This document shows positions 53,635 through 64,000 of a DNA stretch of 64,000 nucleotides, in pieces. Position numbers and translations under genes: made by a program. This DNA is from Lineus longissimus (Eukaryota; Nemertea; Pilidiophora; Heteronemertea; Lineidae). The notes beneath the pieces are model-generated. The model worked only from the letters and a program-made list of their open reading frames with translations, did not search any database and was not told the origin of the DNA. Each line of letters starts with the position of its first letter. Within the stretch, counting starts at the first letter, position 1. Location of the stretch: positions 5,394,001 through 5,458,000 of the forward strand of contig NC_088319.1 of assembly GCF_910592395.1 (NCBI RefSeq), written 5' to 3'.

Positions 53635-55557
53635 ATCTCTGAAATAAAAACAAAACGGCGAATAGAGTGAAGTATAAACAAAGTAAATAATTACACGGCA
53701 ATTTTTTTAGCACTGTAAGAAAATGCATGATGCATCAATACCTGTAGATCTGTGAGGTCTTGCTAATTATCGTCCACTATGGCTATTCTAGTTAACTGTA
53801 GTGTCTTTTTTAGGTGATTCCTCGAGGCACATTCCGCATGATATTACGATATTGTATACATGTAGAGTGTACAGTTTTAATGTACACATGTACATTACCC
53901 GGTGTTGATGAATCGGGTGCACTTTTGCACACCATGCACACTCACTCCTACATGTATATGGGCATGTACCCTAATATTATCAGTGCAGTGCCCTAGTAAG
54001 CGCGCAGCGCCTTTAGGTTGGGGGGAAACCCCCCAAACCCCCTGGTTGGGACCCTGCTATAGTTCCTTCCGCCAATTTTTTGTTTTGATAGACATTTTTC
54101 TCCGTGTATCGCATTAGCAGTAACTCAACTCCATCGTCATAATAGCCGGCAAAGAAATGGAAAATGTCCCCCCCCCGAAAGGTGTCCAGACTATTCTGGG
54201 ACTCTGGCAGATTCTAATGCAAAGTGCAAGCTCTATTGAACTCGCGCAACTGTCGCCATGGAGAGCCCCTCCCCCCCAACCCCCGTCCTTCTGACATGTT
54301 TTAGCCAGTGCATTGGGGGGAAGGCCCCTCAAACCCCCTATTGGCCTCTCAATAAGTCCTTTCGAGCTGCTTACCCTGGGACGCTCGAGTGGAACCCCCA
54401 AACCTTCATGATGGTGCAGTCCTTTGACACGTTTAACCCAGAGCGAGGAAGAGGTACTCCTTTGATGGTACCCTAACTGCAACCCTCAACCATCATTACC
54501 CTTCCTTTTCACTGGCATGATATTGGCAAGACTCCCAAGAGGTCGTACTGGTGGCTTCCTTGAGACAATTGCTTGTGGTCGTACCTGGGCAACCAATTCA
54601 AGGGGTCAGGGATCAGGTTTTTCCCCCACCAACATGTTGCCGAATGGTTAATGCATAAAAAATTGGTTGGAAAGGGTTTTTGTAGGCCAAGAGACTTGAA
54701 GACACTTGACTCTTGAGGAACACCAGACTGATGAACAAAGAACCTGAAGAACATAGAACCCTCTTCATACCTGGGAGCATAAAAAGCCTGCTAGCGAATA
54801 TTGATTATTCTTTAGAAAAAACCAGAAGATCTGCAAAACTAATGGTACCCCATAAAAACATACATTCCTCCTTAAGGTGTCTTCGGATTTCACCACGGCC
54901 CATGTGGAATTCGTTCAAAAGGTTTATTGAAATCTCAAAATAAAATTTTTTTTCTCGAACGCCTGCCCGTCATTTGCTTCATTATTTCGGGATTATATCC
55001 ATTTTAAGCATCTTTTGGATATTATCACTAAAGTATCAAAAATCAAAACACATATGTCAGGGGGGCAAACCCCCAGAAATTGAAGTTTGATTACAGTGAG
55101 AATAATCGTGTGGTTCTCTCTCGGAGCTCAGAATAGTCGAGTTGCTTCATTCGCGCGTTTATCTCTTCTGGCGGCCATTTTAAGTCCAATTTAAGCCATT
55201 TGAAACGAATCCATGGACTTGAGAAACATTGTTTACATTGGATACGTCGTATGCACGTTAACCATAGTAGCGCTTCGCAGAAAAGCCTTCGGCTTTTCTG
55301 CTGCGCGCTTATAAAATGTGAATCAGTTCAGAATGGAAACTTCAAAGAAACATTCAAAGTTTATGCTACAGAATCTTCCACTATTTTCCAAGCAGTTGTC
55401 CGGGCCGTTTTCAGAGTGATGAAATCGGCAACATGATATGTACATCAACATCAACGAAATATTTCAGCCATTTTCACTGCTGGCATAGTAAATGAGTAAA
55501 ACCCTGTCTGATTGGTGAACACAGTACCTAATGTAAAGTCTATTCCTATTGGTCAAA
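53635..55557. other. Unassigned region with G/C-rich repeat scraps
   Basis: No gene recognised. Several AACCCCC-type blocks (54020-54050, 54310-54345, 55060-55075) recur with similar neighbours, suggesting old repeats. Confidence 0.4.
55278..55300. repeat. Perfect hairpin
   Basis: CAGAAAAGCC-TTC-GGCTTTTCTG, flanked by GCGC-type bases that extend the stem imperfectly. Possibly the end of a small repeat. Confidence 0.7.
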
Positions 55558-55625
55558 AAAATTTAGAATTTGGAATCTCGAATTTGGAATCTCGAATCTC
55601 GAATTTGGAATTTGGAATTTGGAAT
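55558..55625. repeat. Short tandem repeat (GAATTTGGAATCTC type)
   Basis: Alternating GAATTTG and GAATCTC words, about eight units. Confidence 0.85.
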
Positions 55626-55650
55626 GAGCCTTTTGGGCTTTCGTACAAGC

Positions 55651-55675
55651 GTCCTGGATACGAGGTATCCAGGAC
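55651..55675. repeat. Perfect 11-bp inverted repeat
   Basis: GTCCTGGATAC-GAG-GTATCCAGGAC, about 30 bp outside the Harbinger 2 left end. Confidence 0.8.
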
Positions 55676-55906
55676 ACCTGCTGCCGTAGATCAACTGAAC
55701 TTGTAAGAGTGCGTTCGATTACTTGTCTAGGACATGTCCGACCTCGATCTGGGGCTCCCAAGACATGAGTCACTAAACGAACGCATGTGAGATTTCTGTA
55801 GGGCAAAGTGTCATGGCGTAGCCGGGCGCTTCATGGTCGCCGTCTATGGTCTTCTTTTGTAACTAAACGTCTGTCCTGCTCTCCTGCATTGTCCTGGTTG
55901 TCCTAA

Positions 55907-57401
55907 ATGGACATGATGGAGGCGAACCGCAAAAGGGCGATGGTGGCCATGTCTATAGCCCTTTTCCGGGGAAATACCCAAATAATACAGAATAGGTTTG
56001 TCAGTGAGAGCCTTGAGACAGCAGGCCTATCGTTAGAGAGACACCTCCCTGAAGAAAGACGTGCCAAAGTCCCAAGGACTGAGAACTATGCTGAGGTGAC
56101 GGTCCCACTTCAGTCTCTAGATGATTTCCGATCGCATTTTCGGCTCTCCAGGACGACATTTGAGGTCTAATTGGGGGAACTACAACCGTGTCCAGAGATG
56201 GCCCTGGGACAACATGGGTTTGGTCGTCCTCCAGTTGAACTCGACAAGCAAGCCTTGGTGTTCCTCTGGTACCTTGGGTCACCCGACTCGTTTAGATCAA
56301 TTTCTGATCGCTTCGGGATTTCGAGGTCAACAACACACTGCATCTGTCGCAGAGTTTGCAAAGCCGTTGTGAACAACCTCATGAAGAAACTAATATCCTG
56401 GCCAAGTCACGAGAACAGAGTGAACATTTCTGAAGGATTCGAAAAGTACAGTCACTTTCCAGGGGCCATTGGGGCAATAGATGGGTGTCACATAAAAATC
56501 AAAGCCCCCACGAAGAATCCCAATTCATAAGTAAACCGTAAGAAATTCCACTCGGTTGTGCTACAGGGTGTCTGTGACGATGCCCTGGCCTTCACCCACG
56601 TCTATACTGGCTGGCCAGGGTGCACACATGATGCCCGTGTTTTCAATAACTCCTCAGTGTTCCAAGAGGCTGCAGCCAAGTTTGAAACGGATGAATTCCT
56701 CCTGGGAGACTCGGCGTACCCGATACAACCATGGCTTATGACCCCATATATTCAATTCAATTCAATTCAATTCAATTTATTGCACAAGTATCAAAGGATA
56801 AGACAGTATGGCAGTACAAATATATACAAATACAACACATACAAAAATATTTTTAAAAGAAAGTTACATGTATATGGTAATTAAAATAAGACCACAATGA
56901 CTTATTAATTAGTGCCCCTGAAGAGCTGTTTGTCTTTCTTCAAAGGCTTTCGAGATAAAAATAGCGGTATCTAAAATAATCTTGTTGTCAGTACTACTCA
57001 TAATAGAAATAAAATCCAGATTTGAAAATAATTGACTACATTTATAAAAATTTATATTTGTGAGGATATATATAAAGATTATAAGGAATATCACAAGGGA
57101 TCAAAAGAGGTACAACAAGAGACATAACTCTGCTAGGGTCGTCATTGAGAGAGCTTTTGGACAACTCAAAGGACGATTCAGAAGGCTAAGGGACTTTGAT
57201 TGTTCCGACTTCGAACTGTTGTGCCACTCTATTTTGGCGGCATGTGTCATGCACAACCTTTGTCTGAAGAGCAATGACGATACACTAGAAGAACTTCAAT
57301 TAGATGAAGAGAATGCCGCTATGCCTAGGCCACACCACCACAGGACCAGCGGAATTGAAAAACGTAGGGAACTAGAAATGCTGTTGGCCAGGAGAGACTA
57401 A
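55907..57401 (+). pseudogene. Harbinger 2 transposase, two nonsense codons and a LINE insertion
   Basis: ATG at 55907. One frame runs through TAA codons at 56168-56170 and 56528-56530. Helix-turn-helix region (SFRSISDRFGISRSTTHCIC), then DDE motifs: GAIDGCHIKIKAP (Asp), GWPGCTHDARVF, FLLGDSAYPIQPWLMTPY (Asp). After a 331-bp insertion (56750-57080) the frame resumes with KRYNKRHNSARVVIERAFGQ (Glu), RRLRDFD and CHSILAACVMHNLC. Removing the insertion restores phase exactly. Otherwise complete to its stop at 57401. It cannot make active protein; the few lesions suggest modest age. Confidence 0.85.
56750..57080 (-). mobile_element. LINE 3'-end fragment inside Harbinger 2
   Basis: 331 bp with a (TTGAA)n tail on the minus strand (plus 56751-56775, ATTCA repeats), as in LINEs with microsatellite tails. 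A short minus ORF (56909-57094) could be the last codons of a LINE protein but has no diagnostic motif. Target duplication is at most a few bases (ATA). Confidence 0.6.
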
Positions 57402-58364
57402 ATGTGACTACTGATTGGGATGCATCTCACAAGTGTTTTATGTGAAAAAAGACAGAACTTCTCCAATGCATGAAATGGAAAAACACAATTTCCAAAAGAC
57501 GCAAACAAGAAGTGGATTCGCCTGACATTTAAAAAGCCTCAAAAGCGATTTTTCGAATTAAACACTCTAAGACTTTTACAAGCTCCCACCATGCCCACAG
57601 CAACCCTATAGTCCCTCTTTAAAAAGAAATGCATGCAACAGTTCTGTCTTTTCTGAGATAAGTTCAATTTTGAGATGTTCCCAGTACAAGTTATCCAATG
57701 ACGGACACGAACACTGTTCTGCAACAAAATCGAAGTAACAAAATATATTGTTGAGAACAATCAACAATTAAAAGTTGTATAAAAATAAACATGTACCAGG
57801 AGGTCCCATAGGAAAGAACCTGCTGACAGAGGCATCACCGGAAATGCAATCAATTTTTGGGCCTTTCCTTCCTTACGTCAGGGAGGAATGACACAGTGCC
57901 CATCAATGATGCCTGTGAGACGAAGTTATCTATTTACACTCCAGGTTCTTTTCTCTTGGACTTTTCACTTGTTGTAGGCTAATGTACAATATGTAAAAAA
58001 ATACATCATCGATCTGCTAACAATAATTCAATTGATTGAACTGTCAATTTATAAACTAAATTTTGCTAAAACATCCTTGTTTCAATTGCTACAGCAAACA
58101 ATACACTCTGGGCGGATCGTATAAATCGATTCCGAAGGTGAATTTATCGCCCGTAACCTTCAGCTTCTTCGCCATCGACGCCATGTTGCTGCAATGCATT
58201 GTGGGACACTTGCCCAAGTAACCCCATCAGCGAGGAGGGTTAGAAGGGCATGCCCTAGACATGTCCAACACCACTTTTCGAACGATGATGGACCAGGTCC
58301 GACTACTGACTTCCGGCAAACTACCACACTTGGACATGTCCTAGACAAGTAATCGAACGCACTC

Positions 58365-59288
58365 TAAGAGACAAACTGATGGTAGAATTCCCAAGTTTCA
58401 AATATGATCGTTTTATTCTACCTACATTTTACGGGAAATTCCTGATAAACTGGTTACGTTACCGTTTGGGTGGTTACCAGGATCTTTCGGCTCAGTCCAC
58501 CATTTATTATAAAAAGGATTTGAAGTTTGTAGTAGTCAGGGTCTGTGAAGTGAAGGAATCAAGGTGTCAAAGGGTGTTTTTAAAATTTTAATTGGACTCC
58601 AAAGCAAAAGAGTGACGATTCTGTCCGCATCAAGCCCTTATAATTGGGGTCAGAATGATGTCCTTAGCCAGATGCTGACACCATAGCAACACCCTGAAAA
58701 CTTGACTTCAAAGACATCCACTTCGGAGTGTATTTGGCCATGGTGCATTTTGCGAGGGATGCTGCTCAATTTCAAGGCTGGTAGTCTGTTCTTTTAGAGA
58801 ACAGCCGCCCAGGTTTTAAATTGGCATTCACTTCATTTTGAAGGAAATCTAGTTGATTTTGGATTTCAGGTTCTAGCCAAAATGGTGGTACCTATCGCCA
58901 ACCGTAGTTTGTGCATGGTATAAGGCATGGACTAAGTTTAAGAAGGCTAACATGACAGAGCAGCCCTCTGTAGCAAAGGGGGAGCATTTAAAAGGATCAT
59001 TCAAAACCATGGTTCTGTTGTACTTGCACTGGTCTGACTGGGTAGATTTTCTATTGTTAAATGTACAATTAATGTGAATGTATGAATGCATATTTCAATT
59101 TGTAAGTTTAATCATCCTGGAAAGCTTGGTCTTGATAACAATTATATGATTTTCTGATGTAATTCTTCATGTTGACAGAAATTATATCCCCTTTCTCCCA
59201 AAAGCATTGTTGTTGTTATCATACATTGTATGTCTGCTCTGGCGGTTGTGATATTTGTGATACTTATCCAAAGAGTTGAGTGATTTTT
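58365..59288. other. Unassigned spacer
   Basis: No gene or repeat boundary recognised. Confidence 0.4.
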
Positions 59289-61280
59289 AGCTCAGCTGAC
59301 TAAGTCAGCCGAGCTTGTCAAATAAGTTGTTCAGTGGCGTCCGTCTGTCCATCCATCCGTCCGTTAAACCCATGGTGCACATTTTGTAACCGTAAGACCT
59401 GGAGACTTCAATTTTGCATTTCTGGATACTTCTGGTCAAACTCTACTTTCAAAACAAAATTTGTCGCCATTCGACCTACTTCCTGCGAGCGAGAGTGCAT
59501 GAAGGAAACTGGCCTATATCGGCCTAGGAGCAGCAGAATTAGTCGAAATATGCTCTAATATTAAGATAAAATTCTTGAAAATCTATTTTATTGAGAAAAA
59601 GTTCAAAATTTTAACAGGAGAGGGCGCTACCTGCCTTTTAATTATTTCTGCCGATTCAAATTCCCGCCCGATGATGTCAGCCATCGATGAAGTCTCCTAT
59701 TTGCCAGTTCTCAAAACATGGCAGCTACACAACAAAAGCAGCAGCTCCAGGAATAAATCACTGTTCACTTCAGCTTCGTAATCGATTGTACCCCCACTTT
59801 ATGGTGTTTTGTGTGGTGTTCCTATTCAGTCAACGATGTAAGGCCTTATTATGTTGGTTTTAATTGAGAAGGTGCATTATAAGCAGCGTACGAAATACCG
59901 AAGCGGAGACAAAATGGCGGCATGTTGTTTACGCTATGTGCAATAATCTTGGAGCTCAATGACACTCAAGTACCCAATTTTCTGCTTAAAAAGTAGTCTG
60001 GTAGGCGATATTATCACTAGTTCGTTTCAGTGGTAGTCATAAGGTCTTTAGGGACTAAATTCAGAAATTAGTTCTTGAAAATTTGGCCACATTTCTGTGA
60101 AAACGATATCGGAAGTGCATGCTCTGTTCGCGATGACATCGCCGATGTATTTTGAAGTGGAGAATTCCCACAGTATGTGCAGTGAATCGGCATGATTCTG
60201 TTCGCCTATTATGTTTTAGTTCTACGATTCTTTCATGAGTAATGAAATGGCCAGGGCCATTGTGCTCACCTCATGTGGAGGAAAGATGTATAAAGAGCAT
60301 GGTATTGTGTCATGTAGTGTTAGGTTTGATGTAGGTCCAAGCAATTACAATTTCCCAAAAATGGCAAATTTACAGTACATTCGACCTCTGTGACCTTGAA
60401 AAGTAGGTCAAATCAAAGAAGACCCGGGTGACACATTGAATGGTTGTTAGAATTAGATGTACCTATGATATAAAATTGGTGCCAATCGGGCAAGTCATTA
60501 CTAAGAATAATGGCATTTTGAAGAATTTAGGATTTGGTCCCCTCCCTGGAGGCCAAACGGCAAATCAGATCGCACCAAACTTCGGTACCTAAGATCACCT
60601 GACCAAGGGGTACATGTGTACTTAATTTGTGATCAATAGTCATTGCAGTTAAGAAACGTGCCATAGTTACGGCCTGACGGCGAATTTACGCCATTTGACC
60701 TCTGTGACCTTGACAAGAAGGTCAAATTAAAAACCTGTGTGACATATACTGTATGGTGGTTAGATGTACCCATGATATCAAATTGGTGGCAATCGGGCAA
60801 GAAGTTAAGGAATAATCACATTTTTAAGGTTTTTGGATTTTGCCCCCTGGTGGTCAAGTGGTGAATCATATTGGACCAAACTTCGGTCCCTGAGATCACC
60901 TGACTAAGGGGTAAATGTGTACCAAATTTGGTATCAATAGTCATTGCAGTTTGGAAACGTGCCACCATTACATCCTAACGGCCAATTTACACCATTTGAC
61001 CTCTGTGACCTTGAAAAGGAGGTCAAATCAAAAACCCGGAGGCTATATGATGCACCTTTGCTAGAAGTACCTACCATATTTTTTTCAAAATTTCCCGACT
61101 ACTATTAAGGGAGATATTGCATATTTTCACTTTTAACGTTTGGCCCCCTGGTGGCCAAACCATGAAACGAATCGGACCGAAACTTGGTCTCCAAGGTGTC
61201 ATTACATAAGGGTACATGTGTACCAAGTTTCAACTCAATAGCTCTAACAGTTACGAAACGTGCCCTGCTAACGGACGACG

Positions 61281-61342
<62 letters not shown>

Positions 61343-62116
61343 ACGACGGACGCCACGGTATGGGATAAGCTCACCTCTGCTAAGAGGTGAGCTAAAAAGT
61401 AGACATTCTAAGCAATACAATAATGTCACTCCCATAAAAATTGATTGGAAATTGAGGGAGCTACGGCATTCTGTTCGGCAACTGGCAGCGCTGAAAAAAT
61501 ACATTGCATACTGTACAATACCAAATGGCACATTTTAAAAAGCGCTCATTGGACAACGTAGGGAATCACCAGAAATGACGTCATCGCTGGTCTAAATAGA
61601 AAACTACGGTGGCGCAGTAGAGCACAAGAAAAGGTTTAGCATTAACTTCGTCATGCAAGCTTCAGCAACAAAACGATTTCTCATGAATGATTTATTTGAT
61701 CATCATCAGCTTGTTTCCCCTGATAGATAAAAAAATGATTTACAATTTCCATCAAAGTTTTCTATTTTGTGTATAGTCACATGTTATTTAACTGGCAAGG
61801 AGCCAAGCAGTTTTGAATATTCGCGGGAAAATACTTCGTACTTGTAAACGAGGCTATGACAATGAGTATCCTCATTCATGGCATAAACTTCATGTTTCGG
61901 TAAATATTTTCATACGATGATTTCACCCGAATTATGGTCAGGATTGAGGAATGAACAGTGGCATAATTATGTCAACCAAAAACATTGGTACCGTAGTGAA
62001 CGCAAAAGGATATCAAATACCATGGAGCATGCCATTTTCATGCATAATGAACTAAACACCGGGAAGATATTAATGATATTAACTCAGCTGAGCGCCAGGC
62101 CCTTGGGCCTCTTGTT
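59289..62116 (+). mobile_element. Family C repeat, copy 4 (complete, with nested family A)
   Basis: Left end AGCTCAGCTGAC...GTCAGCCGAGCT with GTCCGTC; right end AGCTGAGCGCC, AGGCCCTTGGGCCT, CTTGTT. Family A copy 4 sits at 60241-61393. Sequence on either side matches the uninterrupted 22125-23089 copy. No coding capacity. Confidence 0.8.
60241..61393 (-). mobile_element. Family A repeat, copy 4 (nested in family C)
   Basis: Minus orientation, starting AATGAAATGGCC and ending GAGGTGAGCT before AAAAA. The empty homologous site at 22306-22320 reads CATGAGT|AAAAAGTAGAC, so the element inserted next to an A-run without a detectable duplication. CGT microsatellite at about 61274-61341. Confidence 0.9.
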
Positions 62117-62673
62117 TTTATTATCCTTTGGGATTGGTATCACTGGACTTACAAGTGGTGTTGGTGGCTAAACAAGATGTAAACTGTCGTCATCTTTGGA
62201 CGTTGCTCTGACGAAGTGGTCAATGTCTAGAGGAGAACGGTATGAAGCCAAATGTACGGAAACCATTGTAACTCAGTTATACGAATTTCTTCCACTTCCA
62301 ATATTGCTCTGTTGAGGTTTGAATAAAACAAATATTTTCCAAATTGTGTTTTGTTGCATTTTATTTAAAGGGTTGATCAGCAGTTTAACAAGATTACAGA
62401 CAGCATACATAACCACCACTGTCAAATTATATAATATCATTGATTGATGGCTGGGAAAATGTGTCCGAGGCACACTATATTCATTGCACTGCTTCATCTA
62501 ATACACTCTCTAATCTTGTGATACTGGACTGCATGTTCATGTACCAACAAGGACCTATTGTATGGGGAGTGCATTTTTGTACATCCTAGTTCAATAGACC
62601 AGCCGAGTTATTGGTACTCGGTACATCCCAGATGTAGTTAATCTGAACTACTAAGTCGCAAGCGCAGACCTAG
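62117..62673. other. Unassigned spacer
   Basis: No gene or repeat recognised. Confidence 0.4.
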
Positions 62674-63345
62674 GAAAATTCGTCCCTGGAAATTTGTCCC
62701 CGGAAAATTCGTCCCCTAGGAAAATTTGCCCCAGAAAATTCGTCCTCGAGGAAAATACGTCCCTGGATAATTCGTCCCCGAGGATAATTTGTCTCTGGAA
62801 AATTCATCGCTTAGGAAAATTCGTCCCCGAGGATAATTTGTCCCTGGAAAATTCGTCCCCGAAGATAATTCGTCCCCTGGAAAATTTAACAAAAGTTGAA
62901 AGTTTCTGACATTACTTTCTAGTAATAACTAGTACTTACTACTTTTTCCGACTTTTCTCATTCAGTGTTATATCTCTCTTCACTACCCTACTAGCTAGTA
63001 ACCTACTCCACTATTTTCATAGTCGGTAGAGGTAGGCAGGCGAAATAATTTCTTTTTTTTTAAATAAGTATTTTTACTGGTCAGAATGAAAGAAAAGCTC
63101 TAAATTCTTCAATAAAATATTTCGCCTGCCTATCTCTACCTAATTTGAAAATAGTGGGGTAGGTAACTAGCTAGTAGGGTAGTAAAGAGAGATGTTACAC
63201 TGAATGAGAAAAATCGAAAATACATGTAGTAAGTTATTACTACAGTCCATTCGACAAGACTTAAGAAGTCTCAGAAAGTAAAGTCAGAAACTTTCAACTT
63301 TGTAAAATTTTCTGGGGACAAATTATCCGGGGACGAATTTTCCTG
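62674..63345. mobile_element. Foldback-type element with minisatellite arms
   Basis: The left part (62674-62885) is about twelve diverged units of GAAAATTCGTCCCCGAG type, 14-17 bp each. Unique inner arms 62879-63048 and 63118-63310 are inverted repeats (shared ACTACCCTACTAGCTAGT, AGGCAGGCGAAATA). The right end keeps two inverted minisatellite units (63311-63345). Direct repeats in the outer part of long inverted repeats are the plan of foldback elements such as Drosophila FB and sea-urchin TU. Confidence 0.75.
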
Positions 63346-63638
63346 TAACCATTCTTATGTACACCCTCGTTTCTCCAACTGGGAGAGTAGACTTGGAAAA
63401 GCTAGTGAAACCCATGATATCTTGTAAGATGAGTAATAGGATAATGCAATCTACGAATATCTACGATTTGTCATAGAAAAAAGAGCCAAAATCAATGTTG
63501 CCTTAATTCCAATACAAAACCGAATAATCTAGCATGCATTATCCTGTTACTTACAATTAGCGTGATGATGTAACATAACTTAAAAAGATTAACTAGAAAG
63601 TGTCGAGTGAAATTTGATAAATCTTTTTAATCTGAATA

Positions 63639-64000
63639 ATGAGTGATAGAAACCAAAAGGTTCACTGTCCTACTTGTGATAAATACGTTTCATACAGCAA
63701 TATGGCAGCTCACAGGAAGACTTAAGAGACATTTAGATTAACAGAATAATGAATAAGTTAGGGGTACAAGTACAACCTCCTCTTCCACCACTGACTAATC
63801 CCTAAAGTTGTAGATAAGAAGCTTGCCTTTGAGACCGAGGAGCTTGATGGCATAAAGAAAGTGGAAAGAATTGAAGTAGTAAATGAGTTTGACAAGCCTG
63901 TGGTTACTATTTGAGTTTATATTGACAGAGTAGCTAATAAGGTGTATGAATACAGAGATAATTTAGAGGAGGTCCTTTTTCAACTCAATGATTATCACCA
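63639..64000 (+). pseudogene. Decayed ORF beginning with a C2H2-like finger (runs off window)
   Basis: ATG at 63639, MSDRNQKVHCPTCDKYVSYS then NMAAHRKT and TAA (63723). The same frame later reads LIPKVVDKKLAFETEELDGI, VERIEVVNEFDKPVVTI, a TGA, then VYIDRVANKVYEYRDNLEEV to the edge. The start has Cys-x2-Cys and a His, a partial zinc finger; the rest is unrecognised. At least two further stops interrupt the middle. The element or gene continues beyond the window. Confidence 0.35.

Larger units (their letters stand above)
55707..58364 (+). mobile_element. PIF/Harbinger element 2 with terminal inverted repeats
   Basis: TAA duplicated at 55704-55706 and 58365-58367, the usual 3-bp Harbinger target. 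Terminal inverted repeats begin GAGTGCGTTCGATTACTTGT and match over about 34 bp (through GGACATGTCC). Encodes a broken transposase on plus; no SANT partner is visible between 57402 and 58364. Confidence 0.9.

Noticed and set aside
62694-62909. 71-codon ORF with repeated Ser/Pro/Arg/Lys words
   Set aside because: It is the foldback element's minisatellite read in one frame.

Overview
This is an animal nuclear genome window, probably from a marine invertebrate. Spliceosomal introns, BEL/Pao, Ty3-like, Penelope-like, PIF/Harbinger, piggyBac, Helitron and MULE elements all occur within 64 kb, together with hairpin-ended repeats carrying a CGT microsatellite. Species cannot be fixed from the sequence. 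No bacterial-type operon, CRISPR array or rRNA gene was seen; tRNA genes could not be searched properly. Nearly everything readable is mobile DNA or genes broken by it. Layout: 1-5.4 kb holds the 5' part of a minus-strand coiled-coil/RNase H-like gene, a copy of an abundant repeat (family A), a small HIRAN-domain ORF and a 5'-truncated LINE. 5.8-8.3 kb holds a minisatellite, a small inverted repeat and a FLYWCH-MULE transposase gene with one intron. 8.7-11.7 kb is a minus-strand Penelope-like element (PLE1) with a hammerhead-ribozyme-like motif downstream of its ORF. 12.4-15.1 kb is a family C repeat. 15.4-20.9 kb is a gag-only LTR element, with a MYND zinc finger and an internal tandem duplication, inserted into the last exon of a host-like gene; an OTU-domain gene lies just upstream. 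21.4-23.1 kb holds a SANT/Myb-like fragment and a truncated family C copy. 23.2-27.6 kb is a piggyBac transposase joined in frame to a Helitron N-terminal region, next to an 803-bp tandem duplication. 27.6-39.7 kb is a BEL/Pao element (minus) whose gag is split by a Penelope-like element (PLE2) with its pseudo-LTR and a 13-bp target duplication. 39.7-44.2 kb holds two family A copies, one at the centre of a long inverted repeat. 44.3-49.4 kb is a complete-looking PIF/Harbinger element with an intact transposase and a four-exon SANT-like partner gene. 50.2-52.4 kb is a family C fragment abutting a Ty3-like gag-protease remnant. 53.3 kb has a small HTH-type ORF. 55.7-58.4 kb is a second Harbinger element, interrupted by a LINE fragment. 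59.3-62.1 kb is a full family C copy with family A nested inside it. 62.7-63.3 kb is a foldback-type inverted repeat, and the right edge holds a decayed zinc-finger ORF. Most interesting: family A copies each carry two CTCF-like sites and three DR3-type nuclear-receptor half-site pairs; families A and C share an unusual hairpin-ended architecture, and a natural empty site defines where A inserted; a gag-only LTR element carries a MYND finger; a Helitron and a piggyBac are fused in frame; and the nesting order of several elements can be read from their target duplications. All functional statements come from motif reading, not database search.
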